In this document: positions 7,476 through 13,736 of the stretch, piece after piece
Numbering within the stretch: the stretch's first letter is position 1
Layout of the letters: the number at the start of each line of letters is the position of its first letter
Origin: Paracoccaceae bacterium
GTDB lineage: Bacteria; Pseudomonadota; Alphaproteobacteria; Rhodobacterales; Rhodobacteraceae
DNA: 20,738 nucleotides
Direction of reading: 5' to 3'
Assembly (NCBI GenBank): GCA_016937725.1
Contig: JAFGVZ010000046.1
Span: forward strand, 1-20,738
Translations under genes and position numbers: made by a program
The notes under the pieces: model-generated
What the model was told of the DNA's origin: nothing
Database searches by the model: none
What the model saw: only the letters and a program-made list of their open reading frames with translations

Positions 7476-8980
7476 TCAGCGGCCTCCTTCGCGCGGGCGA
7501 AATCGTCGGGGAAGTGGGTCAGCGCGGACATGACGGGCAGGGGGGTGAAGCCCCCCAGCGCGCAGAGCGAGCCGTCTTTCATCGTCGCGCAGAGGTCGGT
7601 CAGCAGCGGCACCGCGTCCACATCGCCTTGGGCAATCCGGTCTATGGTTTCGACACCGCGCACCGCGCCAATCCGGCAGGGCGTGCATTTGCCGCAGGAT
7701 TCAACCGCGCAGAATTCCATCGCAAACCGCGCCATGCCCAGCATGTCGGTCCGGTCGTCGAAAACGACCAACCCGGCATGGCCGAGCAAGCCACCTTCGG
7801 AATCAAGCTCCTCATAGCCCAGTTTAGCTGCGAATTTCGACACGGGCAGGTAAGACCCCAATGGCCCGCCCACCTGCACCGCTTTGACCGGGCGGCCCGT
7901 GGCCGTGCCGCCGCCAAGTTCGTTGACGACCTCGTCCAAGGAAATGCCGAACGCAGTTTCAAACAACCCGCCCCGCGCGACATTGCCTGCAATCTGCAAC
8001 GTGACAGTGCCGCGCGACCGGCCCAGCCCGAAATCGGCGTAGACTTGCGCACCGCGTTCGAAGATCACCGGCACGGTCGCAAGCGAGATCACGTTGTTGA
8101 CCACGGTTGGGCGGCCAAGAAAGCCTTCCAAAGCGGGCAGGGGGGGCTTGGAGCGCACCACGCCGCGCTTGCCTTCAAGCGAGTTCAGAAGCGAGGTTTC
8201 CTCGCCGCAGACATAGGCGCCCGCGCCAACGCGGATCTCCATGTCGAAGGTGCGGCCAGAGCCGAGCACATCGCAGCCCAGCACACCGGCCGCGCGCGCC
8301 AATTCCACCGCGCGGCGCATGACCTTGATCGCGTCGGGATATTCCGAGCGCAGATAGACATAGCCGCGCGTCGCGCCCACCCCCAAGCCCGCAATCGCCA
8401 TGCCTTCGATCAGCGTGAACGGGTCGCCTTCCATCACCATGCGGTCGGCGAATGTGCCGCTATCGCCCTCATCGGCGTTGCAGACAATGTATTTCTGGGG
8501 GCCGTCAGCGTCATGCACGGTCTGCCACTTAATGCCGGTCGGGAACCCCGCGCCGCCGCGCCCGCGCAGGCCAGAGGTTTTCACCTCGTCCACGATCTGC
8601 TGGCCGGTCATGTTCAGTGCGCGGCGCAGGCCTACAAGCCCGCCATGTGCTTCGTAATCCGCCAGCGATAGCGGATCGATGACGCCGACGCGCGCGAAGG
8701 TCAGCCGGGTCTGGCGTTTCATCCAGTCGAGGCTTTCGACCGGGCCAAGCGCCTTGGCGCTGGTTCCGTTTAGGATGCCCGCCACATCCTCGGGTTCGGC
8801 AGGGCCAAAGCCGTGGCGGATGCCGTCGATTTCGACCTCGACCAAAGGCTCCAGCCAGATCATGCCGCGCGATCCGGTGCGGATGATCTGTGCATAGGGG
8901 GCTGCTGCGCGCAGGGCGGCGACAATCTCTTCCGCGCCAAGCGCCTTGGCGGCGCTGTCCATGGGGACGTAAATCTTCAT
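7472..8980 (-). CDS. fdsB: NAD-dependent formate dehydrogenase, NuoF-like diaphorase (beta) subunit
   Basis: Carries FMN and a [4Fe-4S] cluster and passes electrons from the Fe-S chain to NAD+, forming the diaphorase unit with FdsG. Residues 1-80 form a NuoE-like thioredoxin-fold N-terminal domain, typical of FdsB/HoxF and absent from plain NuoF. The FMN/NADH-binding glycine-rich RGRGGAGFPTG is at 139-149, followed by CNADEGDSGTF. The cluster motif ESCGKCTPCR has C429, C432 and C435, with the fourth ligand at C473. Length is 502 residues. Start at 8980 with CGGAG upstream; the ATG overlaps the fdsG stop by four bases and the stop overlaps the fdsA start by four, so the three structural subunits are probably translated in coupled fashion. 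Confidence 0.96.
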   Translation of the reverse strand: MKIYVPMDSAAKALGAEEIVAALRAAAPYAQIIRTGSRGMIWLEPLVEVEIDGIRHGFGPAEPEDVAGILNGTSAKALGPVESLDWMKRQTRLTFARVGVIDPLSLADYEAHGGLVGLRRALNMTGQQIVDEVKTSGLRGRGGAGFPTGIKWQTVHDADGPQKYIVCNADEGDSGTFADRMVMEGDPFTLIEGMAIAGLGVGATRGYVYLRSEYPDAIKVMRRAVELARAAGVLGCDVLGSGRTFDMEIRVGAGAYVCGEETSLLNSLEGKRGVVRSKPPLPALEGFLGRPTVVNNVISLATVPVIFERGAQVYADFGLGRSRGTVTLQIAGNVARGGLFETAFGISLDEVVNELGGGTATGRPVKAVQVGGPLGSYLPVSKFAAKLGYEELDSEGGLLGHAGLVVFDDRTDMLGMARFAMEFCAVESCGKCTPCRIGAVRGVETIDRIAQGDVDAVPLLTDLCATMKDGSLCALGGFTPLPVMSALTHFPDDFARAKEAAE

Positions 8981-9450
8981 GCTCCGACCTCTGCCAACAG
9001 CTTGTCGAGTTTCGTGGCATTGACCCGGCCCACGACCCGGTTATCCACCATCGCGGCAGGCGCGCAGGCGCATAGCCCAAGACAATAGACCGGTTCAATT
9101 GTGACCGCGCCATTGGCTGTGGTGCCATGCCAGTCCAGCCCCAGCTTGGCCAACACGCTTTCCGCCAAAGCGGCACCACCCATCGCCTGACAGGCTTCGG
9201 CGCGGCAGATCTTGACGACATGCCGCCCGGCGGGCGTGTCGCGGAAATCATGGTAAAAGCTGATGACGCCGTGCAGTTCCGCCTTGCTGATATTCAGCGC
9301 ATCGCAGATTGGGGCATGGGCAGTGACGGGGACGTGGCCGAACGCGTCTTGCAGCGCATGCAGGATCGGCAACAGAGGACCTTCCAGAGCGCTATGCGCC
9401 GCTATGATGCGGTCGATTTGATCGGTGTCGGAGGTATTTGATTGTGTCAT
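8977..9450 (-). CDS. fdsG: NAD-dependent formate dehydrogenase, NuoE-like (gamma) subunit
   Basis: Small [2Fe-2S] subunit of the diaphorase unit, 157 residues, related to NuoE of complex I. The cluster ligands are C82 and C87 (CRAEACQ) and C123 and C127 (CLGLCACAP), the normal C-x4-C ... C-x3-C spacing. I start it at 9450 (MTQSNTSD); the frame extends to 9486 but the added residues (ALLGRQAAGRA) look like translated leader. It is the first gene of the fds operon. The LysR-type regulator gene often found upstream of fds operons is not here, so control must come from elsewhere; the only visible candidate element is the inverted repeat at 9522-9542. Confidence 0.95.
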   Translation of the reverse strand: MTQSNTSDTDQIDRIIAAHSALEGPLLPILHALQDAFGHVPVTAHAPICDALNISKAELHGVISFYHDFRDTPAGRHVVKICRAEACQAMGGAALAESVLAKLGLDWHGTTANGAVTIEPVYCLGLCACAPAAMVDNRVVGRVNATKLDKLLAEVGA

Positions 9451-9607
9451 GGCGCGGCCTGCTGCTTGCCGTCCCAGCAGGGCCAAAAACTATCGGAAAA
9501 TCAATATCAGAAGGCCATTGCTTGATAGGTGAAAGCTATCAAAAGCTCAACGAAGACCCTATGGCACATAAAACCATTAGGCGGTTTATACCGATAAACG
9601 TGGAAAA
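9451..9607 (-). promoter_or_regulatory. Leader/promoter region of the fds operon
   Basis: This 157-base gap between tRNA-Arg and fdsG holds no gene and is clearly more AT-rich than its surroundings. It must carry the fds promoter unless transcription reads through from the tRNA. I could not pick a convincing -35/-10 pair. Features seen are TATC/GATA elements at 9491-9494, 9505-9508, 9524-9527 and 9537-9540, the inverted repeat at 9522-9542, and an AAACC/GGTTT hairpin with a 7-base loop at 9571-9587 that could form the 3' boundary of the tRNA transcript but lacks a T-tract. Confidence 0.45.
9522..9542. promoter_or_regulatory. Perfect inverted repeat, candidate operator upstream of fdsG
   Basis: TTGATAG, a 7-base spacer (GTGAAAG), then CTATCAA: a perfect 7-bp inverted repeat about 72 bases upstream of the fdsG start. 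The geometry (ATAG-N7-CTAT, with T-N11-A inside) resembles LysR-type regulator boxes; fds operons in other bacteria are under LysR-type control. The outer TTGAT...ATCAA resembles an FNR half-site pair, but the centre spacing (11 rather than 4) does not fit FNR. Binding is inference only. Confidence 0.4.
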
Positions 9608-9684
9608 TGGCGCACCCGAAAGGATTCGAACCTCTGACCCCTTGATTCGTAGTCAAGTGCTCTATCCAGCTGAGCTACGGGTGC
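9608..9684 (-). tRNA. tRNA-Arg(ACG)
   Basis: On the minus strand the 7-bp acceptor stem GCACCCG/CGGGTGC encloses a D arm (TAGCTCAGCTGGATAGAGCA), an anticodon stem CTTGA/TCAAG with loop CTACGAA, and a T arm containing GGTTCGAATCC. The anticodon is ACG, read as arginine; A34 is normally deaminated to inosine to decode CGU, CGC and CGA. The discriminator base is G and the CCA end is encoded in the DNA (9608-9610). Length with CCA is 77 bases. It sits between the histidine kinase and the fds operon on the same strand. Confidence 0.97.
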
Positions 9685-9693
9685 GTTGGCGGG

Positions 9694-9722
9694 TAGTTAC
9701 CCCCCCGGCCCGTCGTTTGCAA
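9694..9722 (-). promoter_or_regulatory. Possible tRNA-Arg promoter
   Basis: On the minus strand, TTGCAA (9717-9722) and TAACTA (9694-9699) are 17 bases apart and lie 10 bases upstream of the mature tRNA 5' end. Spacing and position fit a sigma-70 promoter, but the -10 match is poor. The spacer includes a run of seven G on the coding strand. Confidence 0.3.
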
Positions 9723-9730
9723 GGGGGGGT
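9699..9730. repeat. C7/G7 inverted repeat between tRNA-Arg and the histidine kinase
   Basis: ACCCCCCC at 9699-9706 pairs perfectly with GGGGGGGT at 9723-9730 around a 16-base loop. On the plus strand it is followed by T-rich sequence (TTTTTT at 9739-9744, TTTTT at 9749-9753), but no plus-strand gene precedes it. On the minus strand it lies after the kinase gene and over the possible tRNA promoter. Confidence 0.6.
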
Positions 9731-9746
9731 GGGCGCGGTTTTTTCG

Positions 9747-9763
9747 GGTTTTTGTTAAAAACC
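9747..9763. terminator. Hairpin directly after the histidine kinase gene (weak terminator)
   Basis: GGTTTTT, loop GTT, AAAAACC: a perfect 7-bp stem starting two bases after the kinase stop codon. It is A/T-rich and has no clear T-tract after it on the minus strand, so efficiency is doubtful. It may mark the transcript's 3' end together with the adjoining C7/G7 repeat. Confidence 0.4.
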
Positions 9764-9765
9764 TG

Positions 9766-11157
9766 TCATGCACTTTCGGGCAGCCATATACGGAATTCCG
9801 TGCCTTCGGAATCCGAGCGCACCAGCTCCAAACGCCCGCCATGGCCGCGCACCAACTCTGCCGCAATTGCAAGGCCAAGGCCCACGCCGCCTTTGCGCAC
9901 GCCGCCTTGAAACGCCTCGAACAAGTGTTCGCGCGCCTTGGGTGGCAGGCCCGGCCCGCTATCGCCAATCCGGATCAGAACGCCGGATTGCCCTTCAATC
10001 ACAGCCTCTGCTGCGGTCAGTTCAATCACACCGGGGTTACGTGCGGCTTCCAGCGCTTGGCGCGCATTGCGCACAAGATTGTCCAACACGCGGAACAATT
10101 GCTCGCCATCCGCACGCAAGTGCAAGGTAGGGCTGACATCGGTCACAAAGGTGATTTCGCCATTGCTGGCCAGCTTTTCGCTTTCGACGACGTCTTCTAT
10201 CAATGGCGCAAGGCGCAGACGTTCCAACCGGGGCGGGGGTTCTTCGGCTTTACCGAATGCCAGTGTCGATTCGCACAGGTTGATCGCGCGCGACAGCGAC
10301 CCGACCAGCTTGGGCGCGGCGCGTTTCACGCTGGGGTCTTCGCTCATCTCCATACGGTCAGCCAGCATGGACGCGGTGGTCAGCATGTTGCGCAGATCGT
10401 GGCTGATGCGCGCGACCGACCCGCCAAGCTGCGCCAGTCGCTCTTTCTGGCGCAGCAGGCCGGTCAGGTCCTTCTGCATTTTTTGCAAGGCTTCTTCAGC
10501 CTCGCGCAGCTCCGCGATATTGGATTTTGGCGTAATGATCCGGGTCGCGTCTTGCGGGGCTTCGGCGTAATCCGACATGGACCGGATCACGCGGCTCATG
10601 GGGGCGACCACGAACATTCTGACCGACAGATAGAGCAACAAAGCCGTGAAGAGCGAGATGGCCAGCGAAAGCGCCAGAATCCGTGCGCCGTATTCCCAAA
10701 GCTCGCGCTGCAATTGCGCGGTGTCGAGCGTGATCTCGATCAGCAGCCCGCCGCGCTGAACCGGGTTGCCGATGACACGGATGATGCGCGGCTCGGCACG
10801 CCCCATCTCCTGAAGCGCATCGCGGGTCAGGCCCAGCAGTGTCGCATCGCGTAAGTCATAGCTCGCATCCACCGGGTCGGGTAGGGGAGAGGCGAGGACC
10901 AGCTCGCGGATTTCATCGCGGCGCAACACAACGTTGAACACGCCCGCATTGTCCAGCAATTCCGCCGCCAATTCGCCCGCGATGGACCCGTCAGAGGCCA
11001 GCAGCGCCAGCGAGGCGATCTGCGCGCGTTCCAACCGCGCTTCCAGGTAATCGGCGCGGTAGCGTGCGACCGAGGGGCCGAAAATCAGCACCTCGGCCAC
11101 CATCACGAAGATGACCACCAACCACAGAAACCGTCCTGACAGCGTATTTGCAAACAT
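9766..11157 (-). CDS. Sensor histidine kinase, two membrane helices, HAMP and HATPase domains
   Basis: A 463-residue membrane sensor kinase. One helix is at residues 10-28 and a second at about 158-182, enclosing a roughly 130-residue periplasmic sensing region without a recognisable domain. A HAMP-like linker (about 180-240) is followed by the H-box ISHDLRNML with phospho-acceptor H253. The ATP-binding domain has the N-box DNLVRNARQAL, G1 GDSGPGLP and G2 GGVGLGLAI. The start ATG at 11157 has AGGCGG just upstream. No response regulator is next to it, so it is an orphan kinase. It is the last gene behind a flavin oxidoreductase and a TVP38 protein, only 27 bases downstream of the former, so it is probably co-transcribed and may sense something linked to their function. 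Signal and partner are unknown. Confidence 0.93.
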   Translation of the reverse strand: MFANTLSGRFLWLVVIFVMVAEVLIFGPSVARYRADYLEARLERAQIASLALLASDGSIAGELAAELLDNAGVFNVVLRRDEIRELVLASPLPDPVDASYDLRDATLLGLTRDALQEMGRAEPRIIRVIGNPVQRGGLLIEITLDTAQLQRELWEYGARILALSLAISLFTALLLYLSVRMFVVAPMSRVIRSMSDYAEAPQDATRIITPKSNIAELREAEEALQKMQKDLTGLLRQKERLAQLGGSVARISHDLRNMLTTASMLADRMEMSEDPSVKRAAPKLVGSLSRAINLCESTLAFGKAEEPPPRLERLRLAPLIEDVVESEKLASNGEITFVTDVSPTLHLRADGEQLFRVLDNLVRNARQALEAARNPGVIELTAAEAVIEGQSGVLIRIGDSGPGLPPKAREHLFEAFQGGVRKGGVGLGLAIAAELVRGHGGRLELVRSDSEGTEFRIWLPESA

Positions 11158-11184
11158 GTCCGCCTGTTACGCCCATGGGCCGGA

Positions 11185-12579
11185 TCAGGGCAGCCATTTC
11201 TGCACCAGCCGCACCACGCGCTTTACATTAGCATTATCAAACAGTTTGCCAGAGAAATAGGCCCCCGCGCCGCGTTTGCCGATTTCCGCCAATGTCGGGT
11301 AGGGCAGCACGGTATTGGCGATGGCCGACAGCTTCATCTTGTTGGCAATCGCCAGCGCATAGGGGGCGATCAATTCGCCCGCCTGACGGCCCACAATGGT
11401 GCAACCCACAGGGCGACCACCCACGACCATCAGTTTCAGAAAGCCGGTGGTCGCGCCTTCGGCCTGTGCGCGGTCAATCTGGTCGTAGCCGATCTTGTGC
11501 ACTGACAGCCGCGCGCCAAAGGCTTTGCGCGCCTCGGCCTCGGACAAGCCGATATGGGCCAGTTCCGGGTCGGTATAAGTGACATGCGGGATGTGGTCGG
11601 TTCGCGCTTTGGCGGGCAAGCCGAACAGCATGGAGCGGATGATGACCCCGGCATGATAGCCCGCGACATGGGTGAACTGCCCTTTGCCCGCCACGTCGCC
11701 AATCGCGTAGACACGTTTGTTGGTGCTGCGCAGGTCCGCGCCGACCTTCACGCCCGCGCGGTCGGTTGTCACGCCCGCGCGGTCCAGATCCAGCTTGTCG
11801 ATACTGGGTTTGCGCCCGACCGCGATCAGCAGATGCGTGCCGGTGAAAATGGTGCCGCCCTTGACCTGCACCTCTATCGCGCCTGCGCGGCCCGACAGCT
11901 TTTCGACCTGCGCGCCTTCTACAATGTCGATCCCTTCGGCCCGCAGGCTGGCCAGAACGATGGCGGCGGCGTCCGGGTCGTCACGTCCCATGGCCTTGGC
12001 GCCTTCGATCACCGTCACCTCTGACCCAAGCCGCCGATGCGCCAGCGCCATTTCCAGCCCGATGGGGCCGCCGCCGATGACCACCAAGTGACCCGGCCGG
12101 GCCTGTTGGTCGAACACGGTCTCATTCGTCATGTAGGGGACTTGGTCGATCCCCTCTATCGGCGGCACGAAGGCGGTTGATCCGGTGGCGATCACGAAGC
12201 GCCTCGCCTTGATCTTGGTGCCATTCGCCTCGACCGTATCCTGCCCGGTAAAGCGCCCGTAGCCTTGTAGCACCTGAACGCCCAAGCCTTCGAACCGTTC
12301 GACCGAATCGTGCGGTTCGATCGTTGCAATCGTGGCTTTCACATGGGCCATCGCGGCGGCAAAATCGTCTGGCGTGGGCTTGGTGCCCCGCGCCTTGGCC
12401 TCTCGCGCCTTGGCCAGCAGTGCCTTCGAGGGAACGCAGCCGTAATTCAGGCAATCGCCGCCCATTTTGTGCCCTTCGATCAGGACGACACGCGCGCCCA
12501 TCTGCACCGCGCCCGCCGCCACCGACAACCCGCCGGACCCGCCCCCGATAACGCAGATATCCGTTGTGATCGTGGTCAT
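11185..12579 (-). CDS. FAD-dependent pyridine nucleotide-disulfide oxidoreductase, mercuric reductase/lipoamide dehydrogenase-like
   Basis: A 464-residue class I flavin disulfide reductase. It has the N-terminal FAD-binding VIGGGSGG, the redox-active disulfide C43-x4-C48 in GGDCLNYGCVPSK, a second Rossmann motif VVIGGGPIGLE for NAD(P)H, the FAD motif YAIGDVAG, and a C-terminal dimerisation domain. In lipoamide dehydrogenase the dimerisation domain supplies the catalytic HPTxxE; here it reads LPYPTLAE, with Y427 replacing the histidine and E432 kept. There is no C-terminal vicinal cysteine pair and no N-terminal metal-binding domain as in true mercuric reductase. No 2-oxoacid dehydrogenase genes are near. 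It therefore probably reduces another, unidentified substrate. Its ATG overlaps the stop of the TVP38 gene by four bases, implying a tight functional link. Confidence 0.9.
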   Translation of the reverse strand: MTTITTDICVIGGGSGGLSVAAGAVQMGARVVLIEGHKMGGDCLNYGCVPSKALLAKAREAKARGTKPTPDDFAAAMAHVKATIATIEPHDSVERFEGLGVQVLQGYGRFTGQDTVEANGTKIKARRFVIATGSTAFVPPIEGIDQVPYMTNETVFDQQARPGHLVVIGGGPIGLEMALAHRRLGSEVTVIEGAKAMGRDDPDAAAIVLASLRAEGIDIVEGAQVEKLSGRAGAIEVQVKGGTIFTGTHLLIAVGRKPSIDKLDLDRAGVTTDRAGVKVGADLRSTNKRVYAIGDVAGKGQFTHVAGYHAGVIIRSMLFGLPAKARTDHIPHVTYTDPELAHIGLSEAEARKAFGARLSVHKIGYDQIDRAQAEGATTGFLKLMVVGGRPVGCTIVGRQAGELIAPYALAIANKMKLSAIANTVLPYPTLAEIGKRGAGAYFSGKLFDNANVKRVVRLVQKWLP

Positions 12580-13298
12580 GCTTTCGGCTCCTTACGGATG
12601 GATTTCAGAATGGTGGGCAAAAAGGACAGTGCCGCCAGCCCCAGAAGCGGGCCGATGATATGCGGCTCGAATATAATGCCAAGGTTGGGGGTTTCGCCGC
12701 GGGCGAAAACTTCGCCCAAGCCCACGCCGACCCATGTGTAGACAATCCCGCCGGGGATGATGCCGAAAAACGTGGTCAACGCGAAAACCGATGTGCGCAC
12801 CCCGATCAGGGCGGGAATGATATTGGCCACGAAAAACGGCAACACCGGAACCAGCCGCATGGAAAACAGCACCGATGCGCCATTGTCGCGGATGGCTTGG
12901 GTCATGCGCTTCACGCGCCCGTCGCTGGCGTCGATCTTGGCGGCCAGCCCTTTGCCAAGGCCCGTGCGCACCGCCAGAAATATCAGCACTGCGCCGATGG
13001 TTGCCCCCAGCACGTTGAACAGCGCGCCCGGAAACAGGCCGAACAGAAAGCCGCCGGTCAGCGTGGCCGGGGTGGCACCGGGCAACGAAAAGGCGACGAT
13101 GGCAATATAGGCCGCGACAAAAGCCAGCGCGGTCAGGGTGTAATTCGCATCGCGGAAGGCCAGTAGCGCCTCGCGGTTGTCGCGCAGCGATTCGAAGCTC
13201 AGGTAATCGCGCAGGGCAAATGCGCCGATAGCGGCCACCACCACCACTGCGATCAAGGGCAGCTTGGCGCGCCATGTGGAAGGGTTGGTTTGGGTCAC
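12576..13298 (-). CDS. TVP38/TMEM64 (DedA-like) family membrane protein
   Basis: A 240-residue integral membrane protein with hydrophobic stretches near residues 13-29, 55-72, 78-110, 144-166, 172-195 and 213-230. It carries the family signature FSLPGATPATLTGGFLFG (70-87) and the RLVPVLPFFVAN segment (148-159) with the conserved arginine. Related proteins in eukaryotes act as lipid scramblases, and DedA relatives are needed for envelope homeostasis; the exact bacterial role of this branch is unsettled. The start is GTG at 13298, with AAAGGA about ten bases upstream. The stop overlaps the oxidoreductase start as ATGA. Proteins fusing TVP38 to this kind of oxidoreductase are, from memory, annotated in other bacteria, which supports one functional unit. 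Confidence 0.9.
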   Translation of the reverse strand: MTQTNPSTWRAKLPLIAVVVVAAIGAFALRDYLSFESLRDNREALLAFRDANYTLTALAFVAAYIAIVAFSLPGATPATLTGGFLFGLFPGALFNVLGATIGAVLIFLAVRTGLGKGLAAKIDASDGRVKRMTQAIRDNGASVLFSMRLVPVLPFFVANIIPALIGVRTSVFALTTFFGIIPGGIVYTWVGVGLGEVFARGETPNLGIIFEPHIIGPLLGLAALSFLPTILKSIRKEPKA

Positions 13299-13575
13299 GG
13301 AGTTGTCCTTTGGTTCGGGTCACTGCCTGCACTTCGTTCTGAATGCCGCATGCGTTGCGAATGTGACAGCCCTATCACGCGCGCTTGACAGGACGTGACC
13401 GTATCGGGCGAATTGTTTCAATTCCGCACCGATTGCGGGCCAGACCCCGGATTTCCGAATTGACTTGGCCGCGCGGCCCTTGTAACCCGCGCATCTGAGA
13501 TTGAGTGGCCGCCGATTCCGGCAGGATTTGCGTGTGCCCTAATAACCGTATCATGACTGACAAGGACGCCAAGCG
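13299..13575. other. Divergent intergenic region between the TVP38 operon and rpmH
   Basis: The longest gene-free stretch of the window (277 bases). It must hold the promoter of the minus-strand TVP38-oxidoreductase-kinase unit and that of the plus-strand rpmH run. Seen in it: an imperfect palindrome GTGACAGCCCTATCAC at 13363-13378, about 65 bases upstream of the TVP38 start; a consensus TTGACA at 13385-13390 without a good -10; and the better rpmH promoter candidate at 13460-13488. I found no open frame with homology-like sequence here. Confidence 0.6.
13460..13488 (+). promoter_or_regulatory. Candidate rpmH promoter
   Basis: TTGACT, a 17-base spacer, then TAACCC. The -35 box is strong for an alphaproteobacterium, the -10 only partial. 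The spacer contains a perfect 12-bp palindrome, GGCCGCGCGGCC (13467-13478). The start of rpmH is about 87 bases further on, leaving a leader of roughly 80 bases. A later AT-rich segment around 13540-13550 is a less likely alternative. Confidence 0.4.
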
Positions 13576-13710
13576 ATGAAACGCACATTCCAGCCCAGCA
13601 ATCTGGTTCGCAAGCACCGTCACGGGTTCCGCGCGCGCATGGCCACCAAGGCTGGCCGCAAGATCGTCAATGCGCGCCGCCGCATGGGCCGCAAGAAACT
13701 GACGGCCTAA
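13576..13710 (+). CDS. rpmH: 50S ribosomal protein L34
   Basis: A 44-residue basic protein beginning MKRTFQPSNLVRKHRHGF and ending RRRMGRKKLTA, a full-length L34, part of the large ribosomal subunit. It is short and easily missed. The ATG at 13576 has AAGGA about 11 bases upstream. It heads the run rpmH-rnpA-yidD-ttcA-yidC, the usual bacterial order with ttcA added. Because L34 is needed in far larger amounts than the RNase P protein encoded next, some control between the two genes is expected; a GC hairpin lies in the gap. Confidence 0.98.
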   Translation: MKRTFQPSNLVRKHRHGFRARMATKAGRKIVNARRRMGRKKLTA

Positions 13711-13716
13711 GCCGTC

Positions 13717-13732
13717 CGGCCCTGCGGGGCCG
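13717..13732 (+). promoter_or_regulatory. GC hairpin in the rpmH-rnpA gap
   Basis: CGGCCC, loop TGCG, GGGCCG: a perfect 6-bp stem, starting six bases after the rpmH stop and ending four bases before the upstream rnpA ATG. No T-tract follows, so it is not a classical terminator. It would cover the G-rich ribosome-binding sequence of the 13737 start and could lower rnpA translation or stabilise the rpmH message end. Function is inference. Confidence 0.45.
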
Positions 13733-13736
13733 TGCC

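Noticed and set aside
7514..8671. A 385-codon plus-strand frame opposite fdsB
   Set aside because: Composition shadow of fdsB; no recognisable domain or ribosome binding site.
9522..9542. FNR/FnrL box
   Set aside because: TTGAT and ATCAA arms are present but separated by 11 bases rather than the 4 required for an FNR site.
9438..9758. A 106-codon plus-strand frame in the fds leader
   Set aside because: It runs straight through the tRNA-Arg gene in antisense, and its middle portion is simply the translated tRNA complement.
9841..10854. A 337-codon plus-strand frame opposite the histidine kinase
   Set aside because: Shadow of the kinase gene, whose H, N and G boxes are intact.
11185..12579. 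Mercury resistance (mer) operon
   Set aside because: No merR, merT or merP neighbour, no N-terminal metal-binding domain and no C-terminal cysteine pair in the reductase-like protein.
13385..13413. Second rpmH promoter from a consensus TTGACA
   Set aside because: No acceptable -10 box at 16-18 bases; the candidate at 13460 fits better.
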